In this document: positions 41,808-49,947 of the stretch, piece by piece | Position numbering within the stretch: position 1 is the stretch's first letter | How the letters are laid out: each line of letters starts with the position of its first letter | Source of the DNA: Aurantimonas sp965217685 | Lineage (GTDB): Bacteria > Pseudomonadota > Alphaproteobacteria > Rhizobiales > Rhizobiaceae | NCBI GenBank assembly: GCA_965217685.1 | Contig: CBDCIZ010000003.1 | Location: 1,302,001 to 1,366,000 of the forward strand | Direction: 5' to 3' | Length of the DNA stretch: 64,000 nucleotides | Program-made: the position numbers and the translations under genes | Notes under the pieces: generated by a model | Seen by the model: the letters and a program-made list of their open reading frames with translations, nothing else | Database searches by the model: none | Told to the model about the DNA's origin: nothing

Positions 41808-42422
41808 TCAGAGCACCGGCACGGTCCGCGCCAGCGACGGACGGCCCGATGTCGCCTTCTCCAGCGCCGTCAGTCGCGGCGTGTCCGGCACCCATTCGGC
41901 GCCGGGGAAGCGCAGATGGACATAGTCGACCGCGGTGACGGCGGCGATGAGGCCGAGGTCGAGGGCCTCGCGCGGCGCATCCGGGACCTGCGCGTCCAGA
42001 CGCGTCAGACCTTCGGTCATCGCGAAGCGCCGCTTGTTTCCCAGTTCGGCGTCGTCGAAGCGCGTGTTTTTGAAATCACCGGCGAGAATGCGGCGACCGA
42101 TCAGGGTCTGCACCGCCGCGTCGCAGATGCCGAGCGACAGGCCGGCCAGCGAGAGGATCGCGGCGTCGCCGATCTTCAGGACGACGCCCTGCGGTCCGTT
42201 CGCCGCTGCGAAGGCGGCGATCAACAGGCTTTCGGCGATGGCCGTGCCGTCGTCGAGGACGAGACAGGGAATGCGGCCGGTGCTGTTGACCGCCATCAGC
42301 CGCGGGTCGTTGCCCCAATGATCGACGGTCAGCGGTTCGACGCTGTCGCCGAGCCCCGCCTCGATCAGGCTCGCATGGGCGATGCGGGCAAAGGGGGACG
42401 TTGCATTCTTCATGAGCTGCAT
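41808..42422 (-). CDS. Glutathione S-transferase family protein
   Basis: A 204-residue GST. The N-terminal thioredoxin-like part begins MQLMKNATSPFARIAHASLIEAGL, with the catalytic-site Ser region SPFAR and the GSH-binding block GRIPCLVLDDGTAIAES (cis-Pro and ES). The alpha-helical C-terminal domain follows. ATG 42422 lies 7-8 bp after GAGGA; an upstream frame from 42509 lacks support. It probably conjugates or reduces electrophiles. It is monocistronic and convergent with the LTXXQ-like gene. Confidence 0.85.
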   Translation of the reverse strand: MQLMKNATSPFARIAHASLIEAGLGDSVEPLTVDHWGNDPRLMAVNSTGRIPCLVLDDGTAIAESLLIAAFAAANGPQGVVLKIGDAAILSLAGLSLGICDAAVQTLIGRRILAGDFKNTRFDDAELGNKRRFAMTEGLTRLDAQVPDAPREALDLGLIAAVTAVDYVHLRFPGAEWVPDTPRLTALEKATSGRPSLARTVPVL

Positions 42423-42562
42423 GGTCTGGTCCTCAAGGTTGCTGCGCTGCACTTTCATGGAAACCCCCGCTCGGAACGCGCTCGCAAATTCTATCCGTTC
42501 AAACGCCATGGCGGCCAGCCGGCCGGACGCGACAAAAGTTTCCCCCTCACGATCTCATGGCA

Positions 42563-43495
42563 TCAAATCTTCACCTTCGGCTCGTGACGACCATTGAAAG
42601 GGCCTTCGACGAGAAACGTCTTGCCGGCCTGCGGATCTTCGCGGCGGGATTTGCCGAACATGCCGGTCCAGGCCGATGTGACGATCATCCGGTCGGCGTT
42701 CCTGCCGATGAAACACGGGCAGGTGACCTGACGGGCTCCGATCGAAAGCGTGCGGATGCGAGTGCCGTCGGGCGCATGGGCGTCGATGGAGCCGGCGCCC
42801 CAGCGGGCGTTCCAGACCAAGCCATCGGCGTCGCAGACCGCACCGTCGAGGCCGCCCTTGCCGTCCGAGCCGTGGATGCCGCCGGACTCTCGCGGGCGGT
42901 GGTCGAAGAAGATCGCGGGCTCGCCGGTCGGCAGGCCGGTTTCGGGATCGACGGCGACCCGCATCATGCGCTTGTCGGCCGTGTCGGTGAAATAGGCGGT
43001 GCGCCCGTCCGGCGAAAAGCAGATGGCGTTGGGGATGGTGATTTCGCTGTAAAGCTTTTTGATATCGCCGCCGCGATACCAGTAGATGGCGCCGGCCCGG
43101 CGCTCGGCCTTGATGCCCATCGTGCCGATCCAGAAGGCGCCGGAGGCGTGGACGCGGGCGTCGTTGGAGCGGGTCACCGGATCGTCGGCTTCCAGGGCCA
43201 TGTGCAGCGAGAGCCGGCCGGTCTTCGTCTCCCGGATGTAAAGCCCGTCCTGCGCCGCGATCAGCTGGCGTTCGCCATCGATGACGGCAAGCGCGCTGGC
43301 CATGAAAGGCAACGGATGCACGATGGCTTCGCTGGCATCGCCGGGCTTTTCAAAGAGCGACTTGCCCTCGATGTCGAACCACCAGGCTGTGTCGGTCGCC
43401 GGGTCGTAGGTCGGCCCCTCGCCGAGTTCGCAGGCGATATCGGAAAAAATCTCGACCCGCCGTTCGACATCTTGTGCGATCTGCCACTCCGCCAT
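42563..43495 (-). CDS. SMP-30/gluconolactonase family protein
   Basis: A 310-residue six-bladed propeller enzyme. Metal-site positions are Glu in CELGEGPTYD, Asn/Asp in TRSNDARVHASGAFWIGTMG, Asn in TIPNAICFSPDG, and Asp in GLDGAVCDADGLVWNARW, as in regucalcin/gluconolactonase and arabinolactonase enzymes. It hydrolyses a sugar lactone; the sugar is not identifiable. ATG 43495 follows GGGGAA by 5 bp; 43507 and 43510 are alternative starts. No sugar dehydrogenase or transporter adjoins it. Confidence 0.87.
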   Translation of the reverse strand: MAEWQIAQDVERRVEIFSDIACELGEGPTYDPATDTAWWFDIEGKSLFEKPGDASEAIVHPLPFMASALAVIDGERQLIAAQDGLYIRETKTGRLSLHMALEADDPVTRSNDARVHASGAFWIGTMGIKAERRAGAIYWYRGGDIKKLYSEITIPNAICFSPDGRTAYFTDTADKRMMRVAVDPETGLPTGEPAIFFDHRPRESGGIHGSDGKGGLDGAVCDADGLVWNARWGAGSIDAHAPDGTRIRTLSIGARQVTCPCFIGRNADRMIVTSAWTGMFGKSRREDPQAGKTFLVEGPFNGRHEPKVKI

Positions 43496-43615
43496 GGCAT
43501 TCCCCATCATGCTTGTCCGGCAGCACGTCGGAACACGCCGCCAATTTGTCGCAGGCAACGGGGTCGTGGCGATGAAGTCAAGCGGGTAGGCGAACAGGCC
43601 TAGAGGTTCAGGTGG

Positions 43616-44107
43616 TCAGAGCTTGCAGCCAGAGATTAGCTTGTCGACGTTCTTGCGGGTGCCCCGGACGCCGACCTTGTTCTCGTGATAGGTCTCGCCC
43701 AGGAGGCTGACCGCGACTGCTATGCGTGTCTTAGCGTCGCCGATCTCGTTCAGGAGTTCGTTGTCGGCCTCTGCGACGAACATAGCGTTGCCGTCGTCGG
43801 TCAGAAAAATCTTGGAATCCAGCTCTTTCGGATCGTTCTGATCGATACGCAACATGAGCTTTGGCGTCGTCATGTTGGCAATTTTTGTCGTATCGGAGTC
43901 AAAAGAAGAGTCGTTCGTCATGTAGACAATCTCCAAGCTCTTCTCCTTCAGGCACCGCAAGCCGAGTGCAGTTTCATAGCCTGCTGGGGCCAGCATAATC
44001 TGGGTACCACCGTTACCGAAAGCACTTTCCGCACTCTGATATATCCATTGCGCCGACGCCGGGCCCGTGAATGCCGTCAACACAAAGGCCAAAACACAAA
44101 GCCGCAT
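43616..44107 (-). CDS. Small exported protein of unknown function
   Basis: A 163-residue protein with a signal peptide ending PASAQW. The mature part is mostly beta (TQIMLAPAGYETALGLRCL, KSLEIVYMTNDSSFDSDT, TPKLMLRIDQNDP) and has two cysteines (RCLKEK, SGCKL) that could form a disulphide. GGAGG lies 6 bp before the ATG, a strong start. No family was recognised. Its base composition is visibly less GC-rich than its neighbours, which may reflect relaxed codon use or recent arrival. It stands alone between SMP-30 and guaB. Confidence 0.65.
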   Translation of the reverse strand: MRLCVLAFVLTAFTGPASAQWIYQSAESAFGNGGTQIMLAPAGYETALGLRCLKEKSLEIVYMTNDSSFDSDTTKIANMTTPKLMLRIDQNDPKELDSKIFLTDDGNAMFVAEADNELLNEIGDAKTRIAVAVSLLGETYHENKVGVRGTRKNVDKLISGCKL

Positions 44108-44157
44108 CGTTTCCTCCCCATAGGCGAAATGAATCTTACCGCACCTTCACCTTGTGT

Positions 44158-45663
44158 CTACATCCCGACGCCCGGATAGTTGGGACTCTCGCGGGTGATC
44201 GAGACGTCGTGCGGGTGATTTTCGCGCAGGCCGGCATTGGAGATGCGCACGAAGCGGGAATCCCGGCGCAGGGCTTCGAGGTCCCTGGCGCCGACATAGC
44301 CCATGGCGGCCTTGAGGCCGCCGGCCAGCTGGTGCAGGACGCCCGAGACGAGGCCCTTGTAGGCGACCTGGCCCTCGATGCCCTCGGGCACGAGTTTCAG
44401 CGTGTCGCGCACCTCGGCCTGGAAATAGCGATCGGCCGAGCCTCTGGCCATCGCGCCGACAGAGCCCATGCCGCGATAGGCTTTGTAGGAGCGGCCCTGA
44501 TGGAGGTAGATCTCGCCGGGGCTCTCGTCGGTGCCGGCGAGCAGCGAGCCGACCATCGCGGCCGAGGCGCCCGCCGCGAGCGCCTTGGCGAGGTCGCCGG
44601 AGAATTTGATACCGCCATCGGCGATGACCGGGATGCCGTGCTTGTCGGCTTCTTCCGCAGTGCCCATAACGGCGGCGAGCTGCGGCATGCCGACGCCGGC
44701 GACGACCCTCGTGGTGCAGATCGAGCCGGGGCCGATGCCGACCTTGATGCCGTCGGCGCCGACATCGATCAGCGCCCTGGTGCCTTCCGGGGTCGCCACG
44801 TTGCCGGCGATGACCTGGACGGCGTTCGACAGGCGTTTAACGCGCGCCACGGCGTCGAGAACCTTCTGGGAATGGCCGTGGGCGGTGTCGACGACGAGAA
44901 GGTCGATGCCGGCGTCGATCAGCCGCTCGGCGCGCTCGAAGCCGTCGTCGCCGACCGATGTCGCGGCGGCGGCCAAAAGACGACCCTGCGCGTCCTTGGC
45001 GGCGTTGGGGTTCAGCTGCGACTTCTCAATGTCCTTGACGGTGATCAGACCGATGCAGCGATTGTCGTTGTCGACGACGACGAGCTTTTCGATGCGGTGG
45101 GTGTGGAGAAGCCGCTTGGCCTCCTGCTGGTCGACCGATTCGCGAACCGTGATGAGGTTCGACTTGGTCATCAACTCGTGGATCGGCTGGCGATCGTCGG
45201 AGGCGAAGCGCACGTCGCGGTTGGTCAGGATGCCGACGAGGCGGCCCTGGGTCTGGCCGCCGATGCCGCCGTTCTCGACGACGGGAATGCCGGAGATGTG
45301 ATGCATGTCCATCAGCGTCCGGGCGTCGCCGAGGGTGGCGTCGGGGCCGATGGTAACCGGATTGACCACCATGCCGCTTTCGAATTTCTTGACCTGTCGA
45401 ACCTCCTCGGCCTGCTGCATCGGTGTCAAGTTGCGATGGATGACCCCGATGCCGCCGGCCTGGGCCATGGCGATGGCCAGCCGCGCCTCCGTCACCGTGT
45501 CCATCGCCGCCGAGATGATCGGCAGGTTGAGATGCAGTGTCCTGGTGATCTTCGTGCGCAGATCGACCTGGTTCGGCAGCACTTCGGAGTGGCTGGGTAA
45601 AAGCAGCACGTCGTCGAAGGTCAGGGCGGTTGCCCCGGTCGCGGTTTCGATGATGCGGGCCAT
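44158..45663 (-). CDS. guaB: Inosine-5'-monophosphate dehydrogenase
   Basis: A 501-residue enzyme. ALTFDDVLLLPSHSEVLP starts the barrel, two CBS repeats lie at about residues 95-210 (DATLGDARTLMDMHHISGIPVVE, IHELMTKSNLITVRE), and the catalytic loop is GIGPGSICTTRVVAGVGMPQ with the nucleophilic Cys. The flap SDRYFQ and EGIEGQVAYKG follow. It converts IMP to XMP in guanine nucleotide synthesis. ATG 45663 begins MARIIETATG; an in-frame start at 45732 gives an unconserved addition. Confidence 0.96.
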   Translation of the reverse strand: MARIIETATGATALTFDDVLLLPSHSEVLPNQVDLRTKITRTLHLNLPIISAAMDTVTEARLAIAMAQAGGIGVIHRNLTPMQQAEEVRQVKKFESGMVVNPVTIGPDATLGDARTLMDMHHISGIPVVENGGIGGQTQGRLVGILTNRDVRFASDDRQPIHELMTKSNLITVRESVDQQEAKRLLHTHRIEKLVVVDNDNRCIGLITVKDIEKSQLNPNAAKDAQGRLLAAAATSVGDDGFERAERLIDAGIDLLVVDTAHGHSQKVLDAVARVKRLSNAVQVIAGNVATPEGTRALIDVGADGIKVGIGPGSICTTRVVAGVGMPQLAAVMGTAEEADKHGIPVIADGGIKFSGDLAKALAAGASAAMVGSLLAGTDESPGEIYLHQGRSYKAYRGMGSVGAMARGSADRYFQAEVRDTLKLVPEGIEGQVAYKGLVSGVLHQLAGGLKAAMGYVGARDLEALRRDSRFVRISNAGLRENHPHDVSITRESPNYPGVGM

Positions 45664-45977
45664 GCCAGTCCTCGTGGGATATGCGCCGGCGCCTTCGATG
45701 GGGCGCGGGTCATGCGGGAAAAGGATTGGCAAGGGCTGCTAGCACGGGGACATGAGGATGGGAAGGCGGGTTTTCGCGATGCGGCAATGAACGCTTGCCT
45801 GATTGCGATGCCGAGCCCTCCAGCTCTGGTCGATGCCGCCTTCGCCAGGTCCGTTCGCACGATCGGAAATCGCCGTTCGAAGTGATGGCAATTGACGAAC
45901 CTTACCTTACGCGATATCTGCATCTATCGATTGATCGATGAAAGTTGACATCAATCTCTGATTGCAGGAGCAAGCAA
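45664..45977. other. Intergenic region between guaB and the excalibur gene
   Basis: A 314-bp divergent region. TATCTGCATCTATCGATTGATCGATGAAAG near 45914-45942 is AT-richer and contains an ATCGAT-type short palindrome; it is a plausible promoter area (quoted in parts: TCGATTGATCGA). No gene or RNA is supported. Confidence 0.4.
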
Positions 45978-46214
45978 ATGGTGTCACGCGGAGTGGCGTG
46001 TGTGGCTGCAGCTCTCTCGGTCCTGTGCCTCACGAGCGAAACCCTGGCCGCAAGCTGCAAGAGCTATTCGAACTGTCGCGAAGCGGTCGTCGCATGGTGC
46101 GCCGGCACGCATCCGCGAGCCGACGGCGACAATGACGGCATTCCTTGCGAGAATATCTGTCGATCCCGCGCGGAGGTCGTTGCGATCATGGCCGAGATCG
46201 GATGCTCGCGTTGA
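45978..46214 (+). CDS. Small excalibur-domain exported protein
   Basis: A 78-residue protein. The signal peptide runs to ETLAAS; the mature part SCKSYSNCREAVVAWC...ADGDNDGIPCENIC is an excalibur calcium-binding domain, with the EF-loop-like DGDNDGIPCE and six cysteines. ATG 45978 follows AGGAG by 7 bp, a good start; an in-frame codon at 45945 adds residues in front of the signal peptide. These domains occur in extracellular nucleases and envelope proteins; a stand-alone copy suggests a small calcium-binding envelope peptide. Confidence 0.78.
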   Translation: MVSRGVACVAAALSVLCLTSETLAASCKSYSNCREAVVAWCAGTHPRADGDNDGIPCENICRSRAEVVAIMAEIGCSR

Positions 46215-46354
46215 GACAGCGCTTGCGGACCGTCGAAGCCGACGTGCCGCTGTGCTTCGACCGATCGCGGATCGGCCCGAATGTCCGCAACCAGCCGACT
46301 CGAACGCCGCGGTCCGCCGAGCCGTCACTGCGACGCGATGTGAGACCGATCCGC

Positions 46355-47425
46355 TCAGGCCGCTTCGGTGACCGCCAACTGATAGCTCTCCGCCACGTAG
46401 CGATAGCCGCCGCCGTCCATCTTTTCCGCATAGGCGACGGCAGGGAAAGGCATGTGGTAGCCCAGGAATGGAATACGCTCCTCGGCGATCCTGTCGAAGA
46501 CCGTCTTGCGCGTGGCGTTGGCCTTCTCGTGGTCCTGGTCGAAGCTGACGTTCCAGTCGGGCTTCTGCAGCGAGGCGACGAAGTGGTTGGCGGTGTCGCC
46601 GGTCATCATCAGGCGCTTTTCGCCGGATTCGATCTCGAAGATCATGTGGCCGGGCGTGTGGCCGAAGGCTTCGTGGGCGGTGATGCCGGAAACGACCGTG
46701 TCGCCTTCCTTGATGAAGGTGATCTTGTCCTTCAGCGGCACGATCATCTGTTCCACCAGCTTGGCGTTGCCGGCCTTCTCGCCGTTTTTGGCTTCATCCG
46801 ACGTCCACCAGTCGTATTCCGTCCGGCCGGCGACGTAGCGGGCGTTCTTGAAGGTCGGCGCGCCGCCGGTCATCAGCCCCTGGATGTGATCGCCATGGAA
46901 ATGGGTGAGGACGACGATCGTCACGTCGTCGGGCGTATAACCGGCGTCGGTCATGCGCTCGGCCAGATGGCCGAGGCCCATCGCGTGGCCGTTCTCGCCG
47001 AAGCCGGTGTCGAATAGCAGGAGGTTGTCGTCGAGCTCGACGAGGGTCGGCGAGAAGCTCGTGACGTAAGTGTCCCCGGGCAGAAAATTCGCCTTCATCA
47101 ACCGGCCCATCGTGTCCTGGCTCTGGTCCATGCCGAAGGTCGGGAAGGGGCCGTCGCCCGATTTTTCGCCGTCGAGGACCGGCGTGATCGTTGCGTCGCC
47201 AATCTGGAAACGCTGCCAGCCCGGCGTCGGCCGCCTGGCGCGCGCGGCACTCTCGGCGGCCGTCTCGGCGTCGGTCGTCTGCCGGTCGCTGGGCTCGGCG
47301 TCGGCGGTCGCGGCAGCATCCTGCGCGAAGGCGCGGCCGGCGACGAGCGAGCCGGTGGCGGCACCTGCCAGCCGCAAGGCATTGCGGCGGGTGAAGCGGC
47401 TCTTGGCGTCGGTTCCGTCAGTCAT
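46355..47425 (-). CDS. Tat-exported MBL-fold metallo-hydrolase
   Basis: A 356-residue metallo-beta-lactamase-fold protein. SRFTRRNALRLAGAATGSLVAG is a probable Tat signal (RRNAL) with cleavage after GRAFA. The Zn motif is LTHFHGDHIQGL, and later histidines lie in AFGHTPGHMIFE and GYHMPF. This resembles the periplasmic MBL hydrolases of lactonase or arylsulphatase-like type; the substrate is unknown. ATG 47425 starts MTDGTDAKS. It is divergent from a DHA2 exporter. Confidence 0.87.
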   Translation of the reverse strand: MTDGTDAKSRFTRRNALRLAGAATGSLVAGRAFAQDAAATADAEPSDRQTTDAETAAESAARARRPTPGWQRFQIGDATITPVLDGEKSGDGPFPTFGMDQSQDTMGRLMKANFLPGDTYVTSFSPTLVELDDNLLLFDTGFGENGHAMGLGHLAERMTDAGYTPDDVTIVVLTHFHGDHIQGLMTGGAPTFKNARYVAGRTEYDWWTSDEAKNGEKAGNAKLVEQMIVPLKDKITFIKEGDTVVSGITAHEAFGHTPGHMIFEIESGEKRLMMTGDTANHFVASLQKPDWNVSFDQDHEKANATRKTVFDRIAEERIPFLGYHMPFPAVAYAEKMDGGGYRYVAESYQLAVTEAA

Positions 47426-47737
47426 GTGAAGTCTCCAGAGTTTTGGCCTTGCCAACGCGGTGTGGCCGCGTCCGCAGTGCCGTTCGCCGATTGGAAAACG
47501 GCATGTCCTCTGCGCCAAGTGGTCCCTGCGCCAGGGGTGACAACCGTCGACACGCCGAATTGACCCTGCCTGACTTTGTGCCGCCCCTCGTCACCGCATG
47601 GCCCGGCCCTAAATTCGGGCCCATAAAGCCGTAAGCAGGGCTTATTGCTTGCCAGCCATTTCGCTGTAGACCTTGCCCGCCGACATTGTCCCGTTGACCT
47701 GCCACATTGCCGTCCGTGGTTATCCCCGAGGTTTTCG
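47426..47737. other. Intergenic region between the MBL hydrolase and the DHA2 exporter
   Basis: A 312-bp divergent region with both promoters. The upstream part of the exporter frame (47645-47737) is translated only in silico; its residues are not family-like. No RNA, repeat or regulator gene was seen. Confidence 0.4.
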
Positions 47738-49126
47738 TTGAACCGCATCGTTCCTGTCGTGCTTGCCGTCGCCCTGTTCATGGAAAACATGGATTCGACG
47801 GTGATCGCGACGTCGCTTCCCGCCATCGCCGCCGACATCGGCACCAGCCCGATCGCGCTGAAGCTCGCGCTGACCAGTTATTACGTCTCGCTCGCGGTGT
47901 TCATCCCGATCTCCGGCCGCATCGCCGACGCCTTCGGGCCGAAGCTCGTCTTCCGCATTGCCATCGCGGTCTTCGTCGTGGGTTCGCTCGCCTGCGGCAT
48001 GGCGAATTCGCTCGAAGGCTTCGTCGTTTCACGCTTCGTACAGGGGATGGGCGGTGCAATGATGACGCCGGTCGGCCGGCTGCTGCTGGTGCGCGCCGTG
48101 CCGAAATCCGATCTCGTCAACGCCATGGCCTGGTTCACCATTCCCGCCCTCGTCGGCCCGCTGGTCGGTCCGCCCATCGGCGGCGCCATCGCGACCTATT
48201 CCGACTGGCGCTGGATCTTCCTGATCAATCTGCCGATCGGCATCGCCGGCATTCTGCTCGCGACGAAGTTCCTGCCGAAGGTCGACCGGGTTCGGGGCAT
48301 CTCCTTCGATGCCGTGGGTTTCGTCCTGTCGGGGTTTGCCTGCGCCGGCATCGTCTTCGGTTGCTCGGTGGTGTCGCTGCCGGCGCTGCCGCCTGAGATC
48401 GGGCTGGCCATGGCGGCGATGGGAATCGTGTCCGGTGTTCTGTTCGTGCGGCACGCGCGGCGGGTCAAAGAGCCGGTGCTGAAGCTTTCGCTCCTGAGGA
48501 TCGAGACCCTGCGTGCCGCGATCGTCGGCGGCAGCGTCTTTCGCGTCGGGGCCGGCGCCCTGCCCTTTCTCCTACCCCTGATGCTGCAGCTCGGCTTCGG
48601 CTACACGCCGCTGCAATCGGGACTCGTCACCTGCGTGTCGATCGGCGGCGCCATGGGGATGAAACTGCTCGCCCAGCCGATCCTGAAGCGCTTCGGCTTC
48701 CGCACCACGCTGATCGCGACGGCGATCCTCGGTGGCGGGCTGATGGGCGCGGTCGGCTTCTACCGGCCGGATTCACCGATTCTCCTCGTCGTTTTCCTGC
48801 TGTTCGTCGGCGGCTTCTTTCGCTCGATGTTCTTCACCTCGATCAACGCGCTGGCCTTCGCCGACGTGCCGAAGAACGCAACCGGCGATGCGACGGCGAT
48901 GATCGCGGCCATCCAGCAGGTGTCGGTCGCGATGGGCGTGGCGCTCGCCGGCGGCATTCTGGAGGCGGGCATGGCGCTGGCGGGACGAACGACGTCGACC
49001 ATCGGCGACTTTTCCGTCGCCTTCTTCGCCGTGGGCGCGCTGACGGTTTCGGCGTCCCTGATTTTCATGACCATGGGCCGGGAGGCCGGCGACGAGGTGG
49101 CGGGGCGTCGGTTGCCCGCCGAATAG
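47738..49126 (+). CDS. DHA2-family (EmrB/QacA-like) MFS exporter
   Basis: A TTG start at 47738, 6 bp after CGAGG, gives 462 residues beginning with NRIVPVVLAVALFMENMDSTVIATSLPAIA, the DHA2 motif D1-like helix 1 pattern (xxxFMxxLDxTVVxxALP). About fourteen hydrophobic segments follow, with SGRIADAFGPKLVF in loop 2-3 (motif A). It is a probable proton-driven drug or metabolite exporter. No membrane-fusion partner or TetR/MarR gene is adjacent. Confidence 0.88.
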   Translation: MNRIVPVVLAVALFMENMDSTVIATSLPAIAADIGTSPIALKLALTSYYVSLAVFIPISGRIADAFGPKLVFRIAIAVFVVGSLACGMANSLEGFVVSRFVQGMGGAMMTPVGRLLLVRAVPKSDLVNAMAWFTIPALVGPLVGPPIGGAIATYSDWRWIFLINLPIGIAGILLATKFLPKVDRVRGISFDAVGFVLSGFACAGIVFGCSVVSLPALPPEIGLAMAAMGIVSGVLFVRHARRVKEPVLKLSLLRIETLRAAIVGGSVFRVGAGALPFLLPLMLQLGFGYTPLQSGLVTCVSIGGAMGMKLLAQPILKRFGFRTTLIATAILGGGLMGAVGFYRPDSPILLVVFLLFVGGFFRSMFFTSINALAFADVPKNATGDATAMIAAIQQVSVAMGVALAGGILEAGMALAGRTTSTIGDFSVAFFAVGALTVSASLIFMTMGREAGDEVAGRRLPAE

Positions 49127-49141
49127 CCGCCATGCGCTATC

Positions 49142-49162
49142 CCGTCAGCCGTCAGCCGTCAG
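49142..49162. repeat. 7-bp tandem repeat
   Basis: CCGTCAG occurs three times head to tail, in the gap between the DHA2 exporter stop and the rlmE stop. The last copy overlaps the rlmE stop codon, so slippage here could shift the C-terminus of RlmE by a few residues. Confidence 0.7.
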
Positions 49163-49929
49163 CCGAGCGGACCGACCTCTTCGTCATCGCCATCCTCGGC
49201 ACGGGTGTCACGGTTGCGGCTTGTGTCCCAGCTGCCGTCCGCGCCGGTCCGCTGGCCCTTGAAGCTCTTGGCCAGGAGATAGAGCTCGACGGAACCCTCC
49301 CGCGAGGCCGGCGGCTTGACATGATGGACCGAGACGAAGTTCTTCTTCAGGAGCGTCAGGAGTTCGCCCTCGGTGCCGCCCTGGAAGGTCTTGGTCAGAA
49401 AATGCCCGCCCGGCCGCAAGGTCCGCAGCGCGAAATCGGCGGCGACCTCAACGAGATGCATGGTGCGCAAGTGGTCGGTGCGGCGGTGGCCGATGGTCGG
49501 CGCGGCCATGTCCGACAGGATGATGTCCGGGTCGCCCCCCAGGGTTTCGAGCAGCGTCTTCGGTGCGTCGTCGTCGAGGAAATCCATCAGCAGGACGGTC
49601 GCTCCGGGCACCGGCTCGACCACCAGATAGTCGATGCCGACGACGCGGATATCGTCCGCGACCGAGCCCGTGCGCTCGACCGCCACCTGGCACCAGCCGC
49701 CCGGCGCCGCACCCAGATCGACGACGCGCTGGCCGGGCTTGAACAGGCCATAGCGATCGTCGATCTCGATCATCTTGTAGGCGGACCGGGCGCGATACCC
49801 CTCGGCCCGGGCCTTGCGGACGTAAGGATCGTTGAGCTGCCGCTCGAGCCAGCGGCGGGACGAGATCTTCAGCCCGCGCTTCTTCTTGACCTTGACGGTC
49901 ATGCCCCGGCTGTCGCTGCGTGACGCCAT
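49159..49929 (-). CDS. rlmE: 23S rRNA (uridine-2'-O)-methyltransferase RlmE (FtsJ)
   Basis: A 256-residue SAM-dependent methyltransferase. RARSAYKMIEIDDRYGLF, the SAM motif VDLGAAPGGWCQVA, LSDMAAPTIGHRRTD, LTKTFQGG and EGSVELYLLAK supply the K-D-K-E catalytic set. It 2'-O-methylates U2552 of 23S rRNA. ATG 49929 starts MASRSDSRGMTVKVKKKRG, with a basic N-terminus. The C-terminal 25 residues (GSWDTSRNRDTRAEDGDDEE) are acidic and non-conserved. It lies 18 bp after the Ppx/GppA gene on the same strand, an arrangement often seen in rhizobia. Confidence 0.94.
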   Translation of the reverse strand: MASRSDSRGMTVKVKKKRGLKISSRRWLERQLNDPYVRKARAEGYRARSAYKMIEIDDRYGLFKPGQRVVDLGAAPGGWCQVAVERTGSVADDIRVVGIDYLVVEPVPGATVLLMDFLDDDAPKTLLETLGGDPDIILSDMAAPTIGHRRTDHLRTMHLVEVAADFALRTLRPGGHFLTKTFQGGTEGELLTLLKKNFVSVHHVKPPASREGSVELYLLAKSFKGQRTGADGSWDTSRNRDTRAEDGDDEEVGPLG

Positions 49930-49947
49930 CAGTTCAGTCCTTGCGTA

